Below, piece by piece: positions 1 through 7,288 of a stretch of DNA of 64,000 nt. Position numbers and translations under genes: made by a program. The number at the start of each line of letters is the position of its first letter. Positions within the stretch are counted from its first letter, which is position 1. Location: assembly GCF_016907455.1 (NCBI RefSeq), contig NZ_JAFBCB010000001.1:1178001-1242000 (forward strand), written 5' to 3'. Source of the stretch: Brachybacterium muris (GTDB taxonomy: Bacteria; Actinomycetota; Actinomycetes; Actinomycetales; Dermabacteraceae). Below the pieces are notes generated by a model. It ran no database searches and was not told the DNA's origin. It saw nothing but the letters and a program-made list of their open reading frames with translations.

Positions 1-353
1 GCCTCGGCGAGGGGGTGCTCGTGGTCCCCGCAGCCTCGTCCATCGCGCCGCTCGTGCGGGACGCGGCCGCGGGCGGCCCCGCGATCGAGGCCCAGCGCGC
101 ACGGACCATGCGACTGACGTGCCTGGCGGGCCTGGCCGGTCTGCCGGCGGTGGCGGTGCCGCTCGTGACCGCGAGCGGTTTGCCGACGGCCGTGACCCTC
201 GTGGGCCCGCCCGGCAGCGACCTCGCCCTCATCGACCTCGCCACCCGGCTCGAGGAGGCCACCGCCCCTCCCGTCGGCCCCGCGCCGGGCACGGCTGCCA
301 CCACGGACGCCGCGCCCACCATCGGCACTGCGCCGGGGAGGATCCCCGCATGA
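1..353 (+). CDS. Amidase family protein, C-terminal part only
   Basis: The gene runs in from the left edge, so only about 116 C-terminal residues are visible. The reading frame is open from base 3 to the TGA at 351-353. The stretch 'LAGLAGLPAVAVPL' followed by 'GLPTAVTLVGPPGSD' matches the usual end of amidase-signature enzymes (Asp/Glu-ADT amidotransferase A, allophanate hydrolase, AtzF-like). The Ser-Ser-Lys catalytic region is outside the window, so the substrate cannot be read. A Pro/Ala-rich tail of about 30 residues follows the domain. It overlaps the start of uraD by an ATGA junction. With that context a role in ureide or oxalurate/allophanate breakdown is a reasonable inference, not a demonstration. 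Confidence 0.75.
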   Translation, partial: LGEGVLVVPAASSIAPLVRDAAAGGPAIEAQRARTMRLTCLAGLAGLPAVAVPLVTASGLPTAVTLVGPPGSDLALIDLATRLEEATAPPVGPAPGTAATTDAAPTIGTAPGRIPA

Positions 354-847
354 GCACCCTGCCCGCCCTCCAGCGCCTGAACACCGCACCGCCCGCCGCG
401 CTCGCGGAGCAGCTGCGCGCCTGCGCCCCGATCGAGTCCTGGGTGCGCCACCTCATCGCCGCCCGCCCCTACCCCTGCGCCGAGTCGTTGCTCGCCGAGG
501 CCTCGGACCGCGCCCGACGCTGGACCCCCGATGAGGTCCACGGGGCGCTCGCCCACCATCCCCGCATCGGGGAGAAGGCGAAGGGCCTGGGGGCTGCGGA
601 GACCTCGCACTCCGCCGCCGAGCAGGCGGGGGTGGAGGACCCGGGGGAGTGGGTGCGCGCGAACGCCCGCTACGAGGAGCGTTTCGGGACCGTGTTCCTC
701 ATCCGCGCCGCCGGCCGCACCCAGGCCGAGATGCTCGCCGAGCTCGAGCGGCGCCTGTTCCTCAGCGACGAGGATGAGCAGAAGGAGCGCGCCGAGCAGC
801 TGCGCCAGATCGCCCTGCGCCGCCTCGAGGCCCTGCTCGCGGACTGA
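350..847 (+). CDS. uraD: OHCU decarboxylase (2-oxo-4-hydroxy-4-carboxy-5-ureidoimidazoline decarboxylase)
   Basis: 165 residues. Converts OHCU, the product of HIU hydrolase, stereospecifically to S-allantoin. The family motif HPRIG is at residues 70-74 and contains the catalytic histidine. The C-terminal 'YEERFGTVFLIRAAGRT' and the charged helix after it are also typical. Length fits the stand-alone bacterial enzyme of about 160-170 residues. The ATG at 350 overlaps the TGA of the upstream amidase, which implies translational coupling. A longer in-frame extension upstream is possible but only overlaps the amidase. The partner uraH lies in a separate operon near 5951. Confidence 0.93.
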   Translation: MSTLPALQRLNTAPPAALAEQLRACAPIESWVRHLIAARPYPCAESLLAEASDRARRWTPDEVHGALAHHPRIGEKAKGLGAAETSHSAAEQAGVEDPGEWVRANARYEERFGTVFLIRAAGRTQAEMLAELERRLFLSDEDEQKERAEQLRQIALRRLEALLAD

Positions 848-886
848 CCCGCCACCTCGCAGGCTTCCCGTCCTCGATCCGCGACG

Positions 887-918
887 GAAACACCCCTGAA
901 ACGTCTGTTGCATTCACT
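887..918 (+). promoter_or_regulatory. Promoter region of pucG with two GAAAC boxes
   Basis: GAAAC occurs at 887-891 and 898-902, 11 bp apart. The hexamer TTCACT at 913-918 begins 15 bp after the second box and 26 bp after the first. This is the same geometry as at the other purine promoters in this window (5740-5782, 5813-5866, 13881-13912, 14031-14073). The -10 match is weak here because the second base is T instead of A. Confidence 0.45.
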
Positions 919-979
919 GGGACCAGAACCGATGAACGTCCCAGCACTGCATGCACGTCCCCAGAACGGAAACTCCTTG

Positions 980-2266
980 ATGCGCACCTCGCAGATCGCC
1001 CCGCCGCCGCGGCTGCTCATGGGCCCCGGCCCCATCAGCGCCGACCCCCGCGTGCTGCGGGCCATGTCCGCCTCGCTGCTGGGCCAGTTCGACCCCGCGA
1101 TGACGGCGCTGATGACCGAGACCCAGGGCCTCTTCCGCGAGGTGTTCCGCACCGGCAACGAGGCGACGCTCCTGGTGGACGGCACCTCCCGTGCCGGCAT
1201 CGAGGCCGTGCTCGTCTCCCTCCTCGAACCCGGCGACAAGGTGCTCGTCCCGATCTTCGGCCGCTTCGGCCACCTCCTGGTCGAGATCGCCGAGCGCTGC
1301 GGCGCCGAGGTCCACACGCTCGAGACCGAATGGGGACAGGTGTTCCCCGCCTCCGTCATCGAGGACGCGGTCCGGACGGTCCGCCCGAAGCTCCTCGCCG
1401 TCGTCCAGGGCGACACCTCCACCACCATGAACCAGCCCCTCGAGGAGCTCGGCGAGATCGCCGCCAGGCACGGCGCGCTGCTGTACACCGATGCGACCGC
1501 CTCCCTCGGCGGGAACGACCTGCTGGTCGACGAGTGGGGGATCGACGCCGCGACCGCGGGCCTGCAGAAGTGCCTCGCCGGCCCTTCCGGCAGCTCACCG
1601 CTGACCCTCTCCGATCGCGCCGTCGAGGTGATCGGGGCGCGACGCCACGTCGAGGCCGGGATCGCCGACGGCACCGCCGGGCGCGGCACCCGCATCCGCT
1701 CGAACTACTTCGACCTCGCGATGATCCTGGACTACTGGGGCGAGCAGCGCCTGAACCACCACACCGAGGCGACGAGCATGCTCTACGCCGCCCGCGAGTG
1801 CGCGAGCCTGCTGGTCGAGGAGGGGATGGACGCCGCCGTCGCCCGCCACCGCCTCCACGGCGCCGCCATGGCCGCCGGCATCGAGGGCCTGGGACTCACC
1901 CTCTTCGGCGACCAGGCCCACCGCATGCACAACGTCCTCGCCGTCGAGATCCCGGACGGCATCGACGCCGACGCCGCCCGCGCCGCGATGCTGGAGGACT
2001 ACGGCATCGAGATCGGCACCAGCTTCGGACCCCTGCACGGGAAGGTCTGGCGGATCGGCACCATGGGCTACAACGCCCGCCGCGACGCCGTGCTCCTCAC
2101 CCTCGCGGCGCTGGAGCAGGTGCTCCGTGCCGGCGGGGCGGACGTCGTCGCCGGTGGCGGCGTCGGCGCGGCCCGCGAGCACTACGAGGGCGCGGGGGAG
2201 GGCACGGCCGGGCAGGAGGGCGCGGCCGACGAGGCTGCCGCCGCCGTCGCGGGGGTCGCGCGATGA
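980..2266 (+). CDS. pucG: (S)-ureidoglycine-glyoxylate aminotransferase
   Basis: Class V PLP aminotransferase of 428 residues. It moves the amino group of ureidoglycine to glyoxylate, giving glycine and oxalurate in the allantoin route. The N-terminal 'LLMGPGPISADPRVL' and the segment 'TATAGLQKCLAGPSGSS' with the PLP lysine at residue 197 are visible; 'GDTSTTMNQPL' and 'YTDATASLGG' are also characteristic of AGT/PucG proteins. I chose ATG 980 because homology begins at MRTSQIAPPPR; in-frame starts further upstream add unconserved residues. A Gly/Ala-rich tail of about 35 residues is added after the family core. The stop overlaps the start of allC (ATGA). Alanine-glyoxylate or serine-glyoxylate aminotransferase activity cannot be excluded, but the neighbours favour PucG. 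Confidence 0.9.
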   Translation: MRTSQIAPPPRLLMGPGPISADPRVLRAMSASLLGQFDPAMTALMTETQGLFREVFRTGNEATLLVDGTSRAGIEAVLVSLLEPGDKVLVPIFGRFGHLLVEIAERCGAEVHTLETEWGQVFPASVIEDAVRTVRPKLLAVVQGDTSTTMNQPLEELGEIAARHGALLYTDATASLGGNDLLVDEWGIDAATAGLQKCLAGPSGSSPLTLSDRAVEVIGARRHVEAGIADGTAGRGTRIRSNYFDLAMILDYWGEQRLNHHTEATSMLYAARECASLLVEEGMDAAVARHRLHGAAMAAGIEGLGLTLFGDQAHRMHNVLAVEIPDGIDADAARAAMLEDYGIEIGTSFGPLHGKVWRIGTMGYNARRDAVLLTLAALEQVLRAGGADVVAGGGVGAAREHYEGAGEGTAGQEGAADEAAAAVAGVAR

Positions 2267-3564
2267 CCGCCGACGCCACCACCCCCGCGAGCCCCACCAC
2301 CCCAGCCCTCTCCGCCGGGACTCTCGAGGCCGCCGCGCGCATCATGGCCGACTGCGACCGGCTCGCCGCGATCTCCGCCCTCGAGGACGGCATCGAGCGC
2401 ACCTACCTCACCCCCGAGCACGCCCGCCACAACGCAGTCGCCGCCGAGCTCATGACCGCCGCCGGGATGCGCACCTGGCAGGACGCCGCCGGGAACCAGC
2501 GCGGACGCCTCGAAGGCTCCCGCCCCGGCCTGCCCGCCCTTCTCCTCGCCTCCCACCTCGACACGGTCCCCGACGCCGGCCGCTACGACGGGATCCTCGG
2601 GGTGCTCCTCGCCATCGAGACCGTCGCGAGACTGAAGCACCGCGCGGGCGAGCTTCCCGTCGCCCTCGAGGTCGTCGCCTTCGCCGACGAGGAGGGCACC
2701 CGCTTCGGCGCGACGCTGCTGGGCAGCCGCGCACTCGCCGGCACCTGGGAGCAGGACTGGTTCGCCCTCGAGGACAAGGACGGGATCACCATGGCCGAGG
2801 CGTTCACCCGCTTCGGCCTCGACCCCGCCCGCATCGCCGACGCGGCCCTCGGCCCCGACGAGGTCGCCGGCTACCTCGAGGTCCACATCGAACAGGGCCC
2901 CTACCTCGAGGCCGCGGACCGGCCTCTGGGCGTCGTCACCTCGATCGCCGGTGCCCGACGGTTCGCCCTCACCGTTCTCGGCGAGGCCCGCCACGCCGGC
3001 GGCACCCCCTACGACCGTCGACGCGACGCACTCATCGGGGCGAGCCGCGCCGTCCTCGACATCGAGCAGATCGCCCGCGAGCGCGGCGCGATCGCCACCG
3101 TCGGCCGGCTGCAGACCTACCCGGGCGGCGTGAACGTGGTGCCGGGACACGTGGAGATGTCCCTGGACCTGCGCGCCGAGACCGACGAGCTGCGCGACGC
3201 GGTGCTCGAGGAGACCCTCGGGACGATCCGCGGCTTCTGCACCGAGCGCGGCCTCACCCTCGAGGTCGAGCAGATCCACGAGGCCTCCGCCGTGCGCTGC
3301 GCACCGCACCTCATGGACGCCGTCCGCACCGGGATCCGCTCGGTCGGCGATGGTGCCGGCGGTGATGATGCGCCGCTCGAGCTGTTCTCCCGCGCCGGAC
3401 ACGACGCGATGGCCATGGCGGCCCTCACCGACATCGGCATGCTCTTCGTCCGCTGCGCCGACGGGATCAGCCACCACCCCGACGAATCCGTGACCACCGA
3501 GGACGTCGCCGCAGCGCTCGACGCCTTCGAGGCCGCGACCCTCGCCGCCGCGGGGATCCGATGA
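2263..3564 (+). CDS. allC: Allantoate amidohydrolase (M20 metallopeptidase family)
   Basis: 433 residues. Hydrolyses allantoate to ureidoglycine with release of ammonia and CO2. Metal-site motifs of the M20/AllC family are present in order: SHLDTV (His about 98), YDGILGV (Asp about 109), DEEGTRF (Glu 143-144), HIEQGP (His about 208) and the C-terminal 'CADGISHHPDE'. The dimerisation insertion sits between them, as usual. It starts inside the pucG stop codon and ends inside the rpiR-type start codon, so three genes form one tightly coupled operon. N-carbamoyl-L-amino-acid hydrolase and beta-ureidopropionase share this fold; the aminotransferase next to it makes allantoate the best substrate guess. 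Confidence 0.9.
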   Translation: MTADATTPASPTTPALSAGTLEAAARIMADCDRLAAISALEDGIERTYLTPEHARHNAVAAELMTAAGMRTWQDAAGNQRGRLEGSRPGLPALLLASHLDTVPDAGRYDGILGVLLAIETVARLKHRAGELPVALEVVAFADEEGTRFGATLLGSRALAGTWEQDWFALEDKDGITMAEAFTRFGLDPARIADAALGPDEVAGYLEVHIEQGPYLEAADRPLGVVTSIAGARRFALTVLGEARHAGGTPYDRRRDALIGASRAVLDIEQIARERGAIATVGRLQTYPGGVNVVPGHVEMSLDLRAETDELRDAVLEETLGTIRGFCTERGLTLEVEQIHEASAVRCAPHLMDAVRTGIRSVGDGAGGDDAPLELFSRAGHDAMAMAALTDIGMLFVRCADGISHHPDESVTTEDVAAALDAFEAATLAAAGIR

Positions 3565-4463
3565 ACGCCGCGATCCGCGTGCTCCCGTCGGCCGGCCTGC
3601 GCGAGATGCCGCGCCGCGAGGTGCGCATCGACGCCCGCATCGACGCGAAGTATGCCGAGCTCACCCCGCAGGAGCGACGGATCTGCGACTTCCTGCTCGA
3701 GCACCTCGGCGACCTCGCCGTGTTCAGCGCCGCGGACATCTCCCGCGAGACCGGGGTGTCCAAGGCGACCGTCAGCCGCCTGTTCCGCAAGCTCGACTTC
3801 GCCGACTTCCGCGAGGTCAAGGAGCACACCCGCGCCATGCGCCGCGCCGGGACACCGCTCGCGGCACCGACCCGCACCGGCGTGCCGGGCCTCAGGCCGA
3901 GCCTCGAGGCGCACGTCCGCGCCGAGCGGGAGAACCACGACCGGCTGCTCACCGTCCTCTCCGGCGGGGCGCTCGAGGAGGCGACCGCGCTGCTCACCGG
4001 CGCGCGGCGGATCCTCGTGGTGGGTCTGCGCAACAGCTACCCCGTCGCCCTGCACCTGCACCAGCAGCTCATCCAGGCCCGCGACGAGGTGCGTCTCGCC
4101 CCTCAGCCCGGCCAGGCGGTGGGGGAGGAGCTCGCCGGGCTCACCGACGAGGACGCGGTGGTGCTGATCGGCTTCCGCCGTCGGCCGACGACCTTCCCCG
4201 CCCTCGCCGGCGCGATCGCGCAATCGCCCGCGCGCTGCCTGCTGGTCGGGGACGGCACCGCCCGCCCCTACGCCGCCGCGGCCGACCGCTGGCTCGAATG
4301 CCCCATCGACTCCGACGGCGCCTTCGACAGCTACTCCACCGCCACGGCGCTGGTGTCCCTGCTCGCCAACGGCGTGCTGAACCGGCGTGGCGCCGACGGG
4401 GTGCGCCGCATCAGCCGGATCACCGCCGCCTACGACCTCCTCGGCGAGCTCGAGGACAGCTGA
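3561..4463 (+). CDS. MurR/RpiR family transcriptional regulator
   Basis: 300 residues. An N-terminal helix-turn-helix of the RpiR type lies at about residues 30-95 ('VFSAADISRETGVSKATVSR'). A C-terminal SIS domain follows at about 130-265 ('RRILVVGLRNSYPVALH', 'EDAVVLIGFRR'). SIS domains usually bind sugar phosphates, but RpiR members also regulate purine and ureide loci, and this is the only regulator gene in the purine region. It overlaps allC by ATGA. It is the best candidate to bind the GAAAC boxes shared by the local promoters; that link is inferred from position only. Confidence 0.85.
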   Translation: MNAAIRVLPSAGLREMPRREVRIDARIDAKYAELTPQERRICDFLLEHLGDLAVFSAADISRETGVSKATVSRLFRKLDFADFREVKEHTRAMRRAGTPLAAPTRTGVPGLRPSLEAHVRAERENHDRLLTVLSGGALEEATALLTGARRILVVGLRNSYPVALHLHQQLIQARDEVRLAPQPGQAVGEELAGLTDEDAVVLIGFRRRPTTFPALAGAIAQSPARCLLVGDGTARPYAAAADRWLECPIDSDGAFDSYSTATALVSLLANGVLNRRGADGVRRISRITAAYDLLGELEDS

Positions 4464-4543
4464 GCCCAGCGCTCACCGCACAGAGCCTCACCGCACAGCG
4501 CGCAGCGCGCACAGCACACTCAGCACATCGACCCCACACGGCA

Positions 4544-4573
4544 GAAGGGGCGAGCCCGCAGGCTCGCCCCTTC
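4544..4573. terminator. Bidirectional hairpin terminator
   Basis: A perfect 13-bp stem, GAAGGGGCGAGCC at 4544-4556 pairing with GGCTCGCCCCTTC at 4561-4573, closes a CGCA loop. It lies between the ends of two convergent genes (4463 plus strand, 4589 minus strand), exactly where a shared terminator is expected. No long T tract follows, as is common in high-GC actinobacteria. Confidence 0.85.
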
Positions 4574-4588
4574 CTCGGTTCCCCCGGG

Positions 4589-5683
4589 TCAGATCAGGTC
4601 AGGGTTCTCCGCGTAGACTTCCTCGAGCAGGCTGGTGTCGAAGTAGTTCTCCACGGCGAGGTCGTAGCCGGCCGCGACCAGCGCGTCCACGTTCTGCTGC
4701 ATGAGCTCGTCGGACATGGTCAGCAGACCGTTCGCGTCGGTCTCGTCGGTGCTGACCAGCGCCACCTGCTCCTCGGCCTGGCGGGTCTCCTTCTCCATGT
4801 CCAGGCCGAGGTCCTGGCCGTAGTCCTCGACCGCGAGGCGCGCGCCCTCCTCGGGCTCGGCGATCGCGTCCTTCCATCCGCGGATGAGCGCCACCAGCGC
4901 CGCCTTCAGCAGGTCGCGCCGGGTCTCGATGGACTCCTGTGTGACCACGATGCTCTCGGCCATGAACGGCAGGCCGTTGTCCGCCAGCGGCAGGTTCACC
5001 ACGTCCTCGCCGGCGAGCTCCAGGGTCAGCGCCTCGTTGGTGAGGTAGCCGAAGAACCCGTCGACCTCGCCGTTCACGAGCGGCTGCGGGTCGTACTGCA
5101 CCGGCACCTTCTCCAGCTCGGCCGCGTCGATGCCGTTGGCGGAGAGGAACCCGTCGAACAGGGTCTCGTTCACGCCGGTCTGCACGCCGATCTTCTTGCC
5201 GACGAGGTCCGCCGGGGTGGCGATCGGGGCGGCGTCGCCGAGGGAGATGATCGTGAAGGGGTTCTTCTGGTAGGTGGTGCCGATGATCTTCAGCGGCGCC
5301 TCCTCGTCCTGGATCAGCGGCGCCACGCCGAGCGGCGAGGTGGTGCCCATGATCGCCGAGCCCGAGAGGACCATCGTCTCGCTCGAGGTGCCGGACGGGC
5401 CGCCGGCGATGAGGTTCACCTCGGAGAACCCGGCCTCCTCGAAGTAGCCGCGGTCGATGGCCATGTACTCGCCGGCGAACTCCGCGTTCTTGATCCACGA
5501 GAGGTTGATGTCGAGCGTGCCGTAGTCGGCCGCGGCCTCCCCGCCGTCGGAGGAGCCGCCGGAGGCGGACTCGGCGTCGGCCCCGCCGCAGGCGGCCAGC
5601 GACAGGGCGCCGAGCGCGGCGAGGGACGTGCCGATCACGACGCGTCGGGTCGGGGCGGAGGCAGAGGTGCGAGGGGTCTTCAT
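4589..5683 (-). CDS. ABC transporter substrate-binding lipoprotein, NMT1/SsuA-like (orphan copy)
   Basis: 364 residues. The N-terminus has a twin-arginine-like charged start, a hydrophobic stretch and the lipobox LSLAAC, so it is a lipoprotein on the outer face of the membrane. The rest is the NMT1/THI5-like fold used for nitrate, sulfonate, taurine, riboflavin or pyrimidine precursors. It is clearly a paralogue of the protein at 14237-15325; both share 'GGPSGTSSE', 'NPFTI', 'VQYDPQPLVNGEVDG' or close variants, and '[10 protein letters not shown]'. No permease or ATPase adjoins it, so it probably delivers a second ligand to the transporter at 15391-17920. It has its own GAAAC-box promoter, divergent from uraH. 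Confidence 0.88.
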   Translation of the reverse strand: MKTPRTSASAPTRRVVIGTSLAALGALSLAACGGADAESASGGSSDGGEAAADYGTLDINLSWIKNAEFAGEYMAIDRGYFEEAGFSEVNLIAGGPSGTSSETMVLSGSAIMGTTSPLGVAPLIQDEEAPLKIIGTTYQKNPFTIISLGDAAPIATPADLVGKKIGVQTGVNETLFDGFLSANGIDAAELEKVPVQYDPQPLVNGEVDGFFGYLTNEALTLELAGEDVVNLPLADNGLPFMAESIVVTQESIETRRDLLKAALVALIRGWKDAIAEPEEGARLAVEDYGQDLGLDMEKETRQAEEQVALVSTDETDANGLLTMSDELMQQNVDALVAAGYDLAVENYFDTSLLEEVYAENPDLI

Positions 5684-5739
5684 GGCGTTCGCCTTCTTCT
5701 CAAGGGGTGCAGCGCCTCGGGGCAGTGGCGGCGAGTCCG

Positions 5740-5782
5740 ACGCTAGGGATCGTGTGTTTCAGCGGGCGCCTGGGCCTGTTTC
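5740..5782 (-). promoter_or_regulatory. Minus-strand promoter with 22-bp-spaced GAAAC boxes
   Basis: Read on the minus strand, GAAAC boxes start at 5782 and 5760, exactly 22 bp apart. The -10-like TAGCGT starts at 5745, 15 bp after the second box. No TTGACA-like -35 is seen. A transcript from here would have a leader of about 50 nt to the ATG at 5683. Confidence 0.6.
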
Positions 5783-5812
5783 ACGGCGGTTACATCTGCA
5801 GAGCAGACCCGC

Positions 5813-5866
5813 GAAACACATGTTTTACATGGGAGAAACGGTCCGGCCGCACCCGATTCCTAGCGT
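5813..5866 (+). promoter_or_regulatory. uraH operon promoter with 22-bp-spaced GAAAC boxes
   Basis: GAAAC boxes begin at 5813 and 5835, 22 bp apart. TAGCGT at 5861-5866 begins 26 bp after the second box, that is the 15-bp distance seen at the divergent promoter plus one 11-bp step. The two divergent promoters therefore share the same building blocks. Transcription would start near 5873 and read uraH, uricase, allantoinase, xdhC and xdh. Confidence 0.6.
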
Positions 5867-5950
5867 GGAGGAACCAGGGCGGGATCCGGCCGCGCAGCCT
5901 GTCGCAGGCGGCGCGCGGGACCCGCCGACCGCCGGAGGAAGGACGCCGTC

Positions 5951-6271
5951 ATCAGCCACGTCACCACCCACGTGCTCGACACCGGCACCGGCCGGCCCGC
6001 CGTCGGCGTCGCCGTGACTCTCCTGGATGCAGGCGGCTCCGAGGTCGCGACCGGGGTCACCGACGCCGACGGGCGCGTGCGCGACCTCGGCCCGATCGCG
6101 CTCGTGACGGGCACCTACCGCCTCCGCTTCGCGACCGGCGCCTACTACGCCGAACGCCGCCAGGTCACGTTCTTCCCCGAGGTCGAGGTGGCCTTCTCCC
6201 TCGACGAGGGCCACGCCCATGTGCCGCTCCTGCTGAGCCCCTTCGCCCATTCCACCTACCGAGGCAGCTGA
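5951..6271 (+). CDS. uraH: 5-hydroxyisourate hydrolase, apparent ATC start codon
   Basis: 106 residues if begun at 5951. A transthyretin-like periplasm/cytosol enzyme that opens 5-hydroxyisourate, the uricase product, to OHCU. The family start is MSHVTTHVLDT with a catalytic His in TTH; here the codons from 5951 read I-S-H-V-T-T-H-V-L-D-T and the protein ends with the signature YRGS. The first codon is ATC in the place where ATG is expected. A strong ribosome site (GGAGGAAGGA, 5934-5943) stands 7 nt before it. From the in-frame stop at 5861 to this point there is no ATG, GTG or TTG. The only canonical start, GTG 5972, lacks a ribosome site and would remove the catalytic His. Confidence 0.85.
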   Translation: MSHVTTHVLDTGTGRPAVGVAVTLLDAGGSEVATGVTDADGRVRDLGPIALVTGTYRLRFATGAYYAERRQVTFFPEVEVAFSLDEGHAHVPLLLSPFAHSTYRGS

Positions 6272-6272
6272 C

Positions 6273-7277
6273 ATGCTCGAGACCACCACCCCGCAGACCC
6301 CCGCCGGTCAGACCCCCGCCCCGTCGGCCGCCCCCGCGGCCTCCGTGCCCGCCGGCTCCGCCCCCACCGCGGTACTGGGCCGGAACCAGTACGGCAAGGC
6401 CGAGGTGCGGCTCGTCCACGTGGACCGCTCCACCCCGCGCCATGTCCTCACGGACCTGAACGTCACCTCGATGCTGCGCGGCGACTTCGAGGACTGCTAC
6501 CGCACCGGCGACAACGCGCGCGTCATCGCCACCGACACGCAGAAGAACACCGTCTACGCCTTCGCGAAGCAGTACGGTGTCGCCGGTCCCGAGCGGTTCC
6601 TGCTGCGCCTGGCCGAGCACTTCATGGCCGAGGGCACGTGGCTGACCGGCGGGCGCTGGGAGGCCGAGCAGCTCGGCTGGGAGCGCATCATCGCCGCAGG
6701 TGAGGGGCACGACCACTCCTTCGTGCGCACCGGCCCCGAGGTCCGCACCGCCGCCGTCACCGTCCAGGACGGCGCCGCCCACGTGATCGGCGGGATCAAG
6801 GACCTCGTGGTCCTGAAGTCGACCGGCAGCGAGTTCCACGGCTTCCCGCGGGACCGGTACACGACCCTGCCCGAGACCACCGACCGCATCCTCGCCACCG
6901 AGGTCACCGCCCGCTGGCGCTTCCGTGAGCCCATCACGGCCGACGGGACCTCCGGCGTCGACCCGGACGAGACCTTCGCGGCGGTGCGCGCGGTGCTCCT
7001 GGAGACCTTCGCGACCACGCACTCCCTGTCCCTGCAGCAGACCCTCTTCGCGATCGGCGAGGCCGTGCTCGCCGCCCGTCCGGAGCTGGCCGAGATCCGC
7101 ATGGTCATGCCCAACAAGCACCACTACCTCGTGGACCTCAGCCCCTTCGAGCTCGGCAACGACAACGAGGTGTTCATCGCCGGGGACCGCCCCTACGGCC
7201 TCATGCAGGCCGCGGTCACCCGCCCCGGCGAGCCCGACCAGCCGGCCGCCTGGGAGTGGCTCGGCGGATTCTGCTGA
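6273..7277 (+). CDS. pucL: Urate oxidase (uricase)
   Basis: 334 residues. Cofactor-independent oxidation of urate to 5-hydroxyisourate with O2, releasing hydrogen peroxide. Uricase landmarks are present: 'YGKAEVRLVHVDR', the active-site block 'TDTQKNTVYAFAKQYG' (about residues 89-104), and near the C-terminus 'PNKHHYLVDLSPF' with 'NDNEVFIAGDRPYG'. About 35 Ala/Pro-rich residues precede the catalytic core. It starts one base after the uraH stop. Having uricase directly behind HIU hydrolase lets the unstable intermediate be processed at once. Confidence 0.95.
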   Translation: MLETTTPQTPAGQTPAPSAAPAASVPAGSAPTAVLGRNQYGKAEVRLVHVDRSTPRHVLTDLNVTSMLRGDFEDCYRTGDNARVIATDTQKNTVYAFAKQYGVAGPERFLLRLAEHFMAEGTWLTGGRWEAEQLGWERIIAAGEGHDHSFVRTGPEVRTAAVTVQDGAAHVIGGIKDLVVLKSTGSEFHGFPRDRYTTLPETTDRILATEVTARWRFREPITADGTSGVDPDETFAAVRAVLLETFATTHSLSLQQTLFAIGEAVLAARPELAEIRMVMPNKHHYLVDLSPFELGNDNEVFIAGDRPYGLMQAAVTRPGEPDQPAAWEWLGGFC

Positions 7278-7288
7278 GGCCCCGGACC

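Noticed and set aside
5972-6271. GTG 5972 as the start of HIU hydrolase
   Set aside because: It has no ribosome site at the right distance and would remove the conserved SHVTTH with the catalytic His; the ATC at 5951 fits far better.
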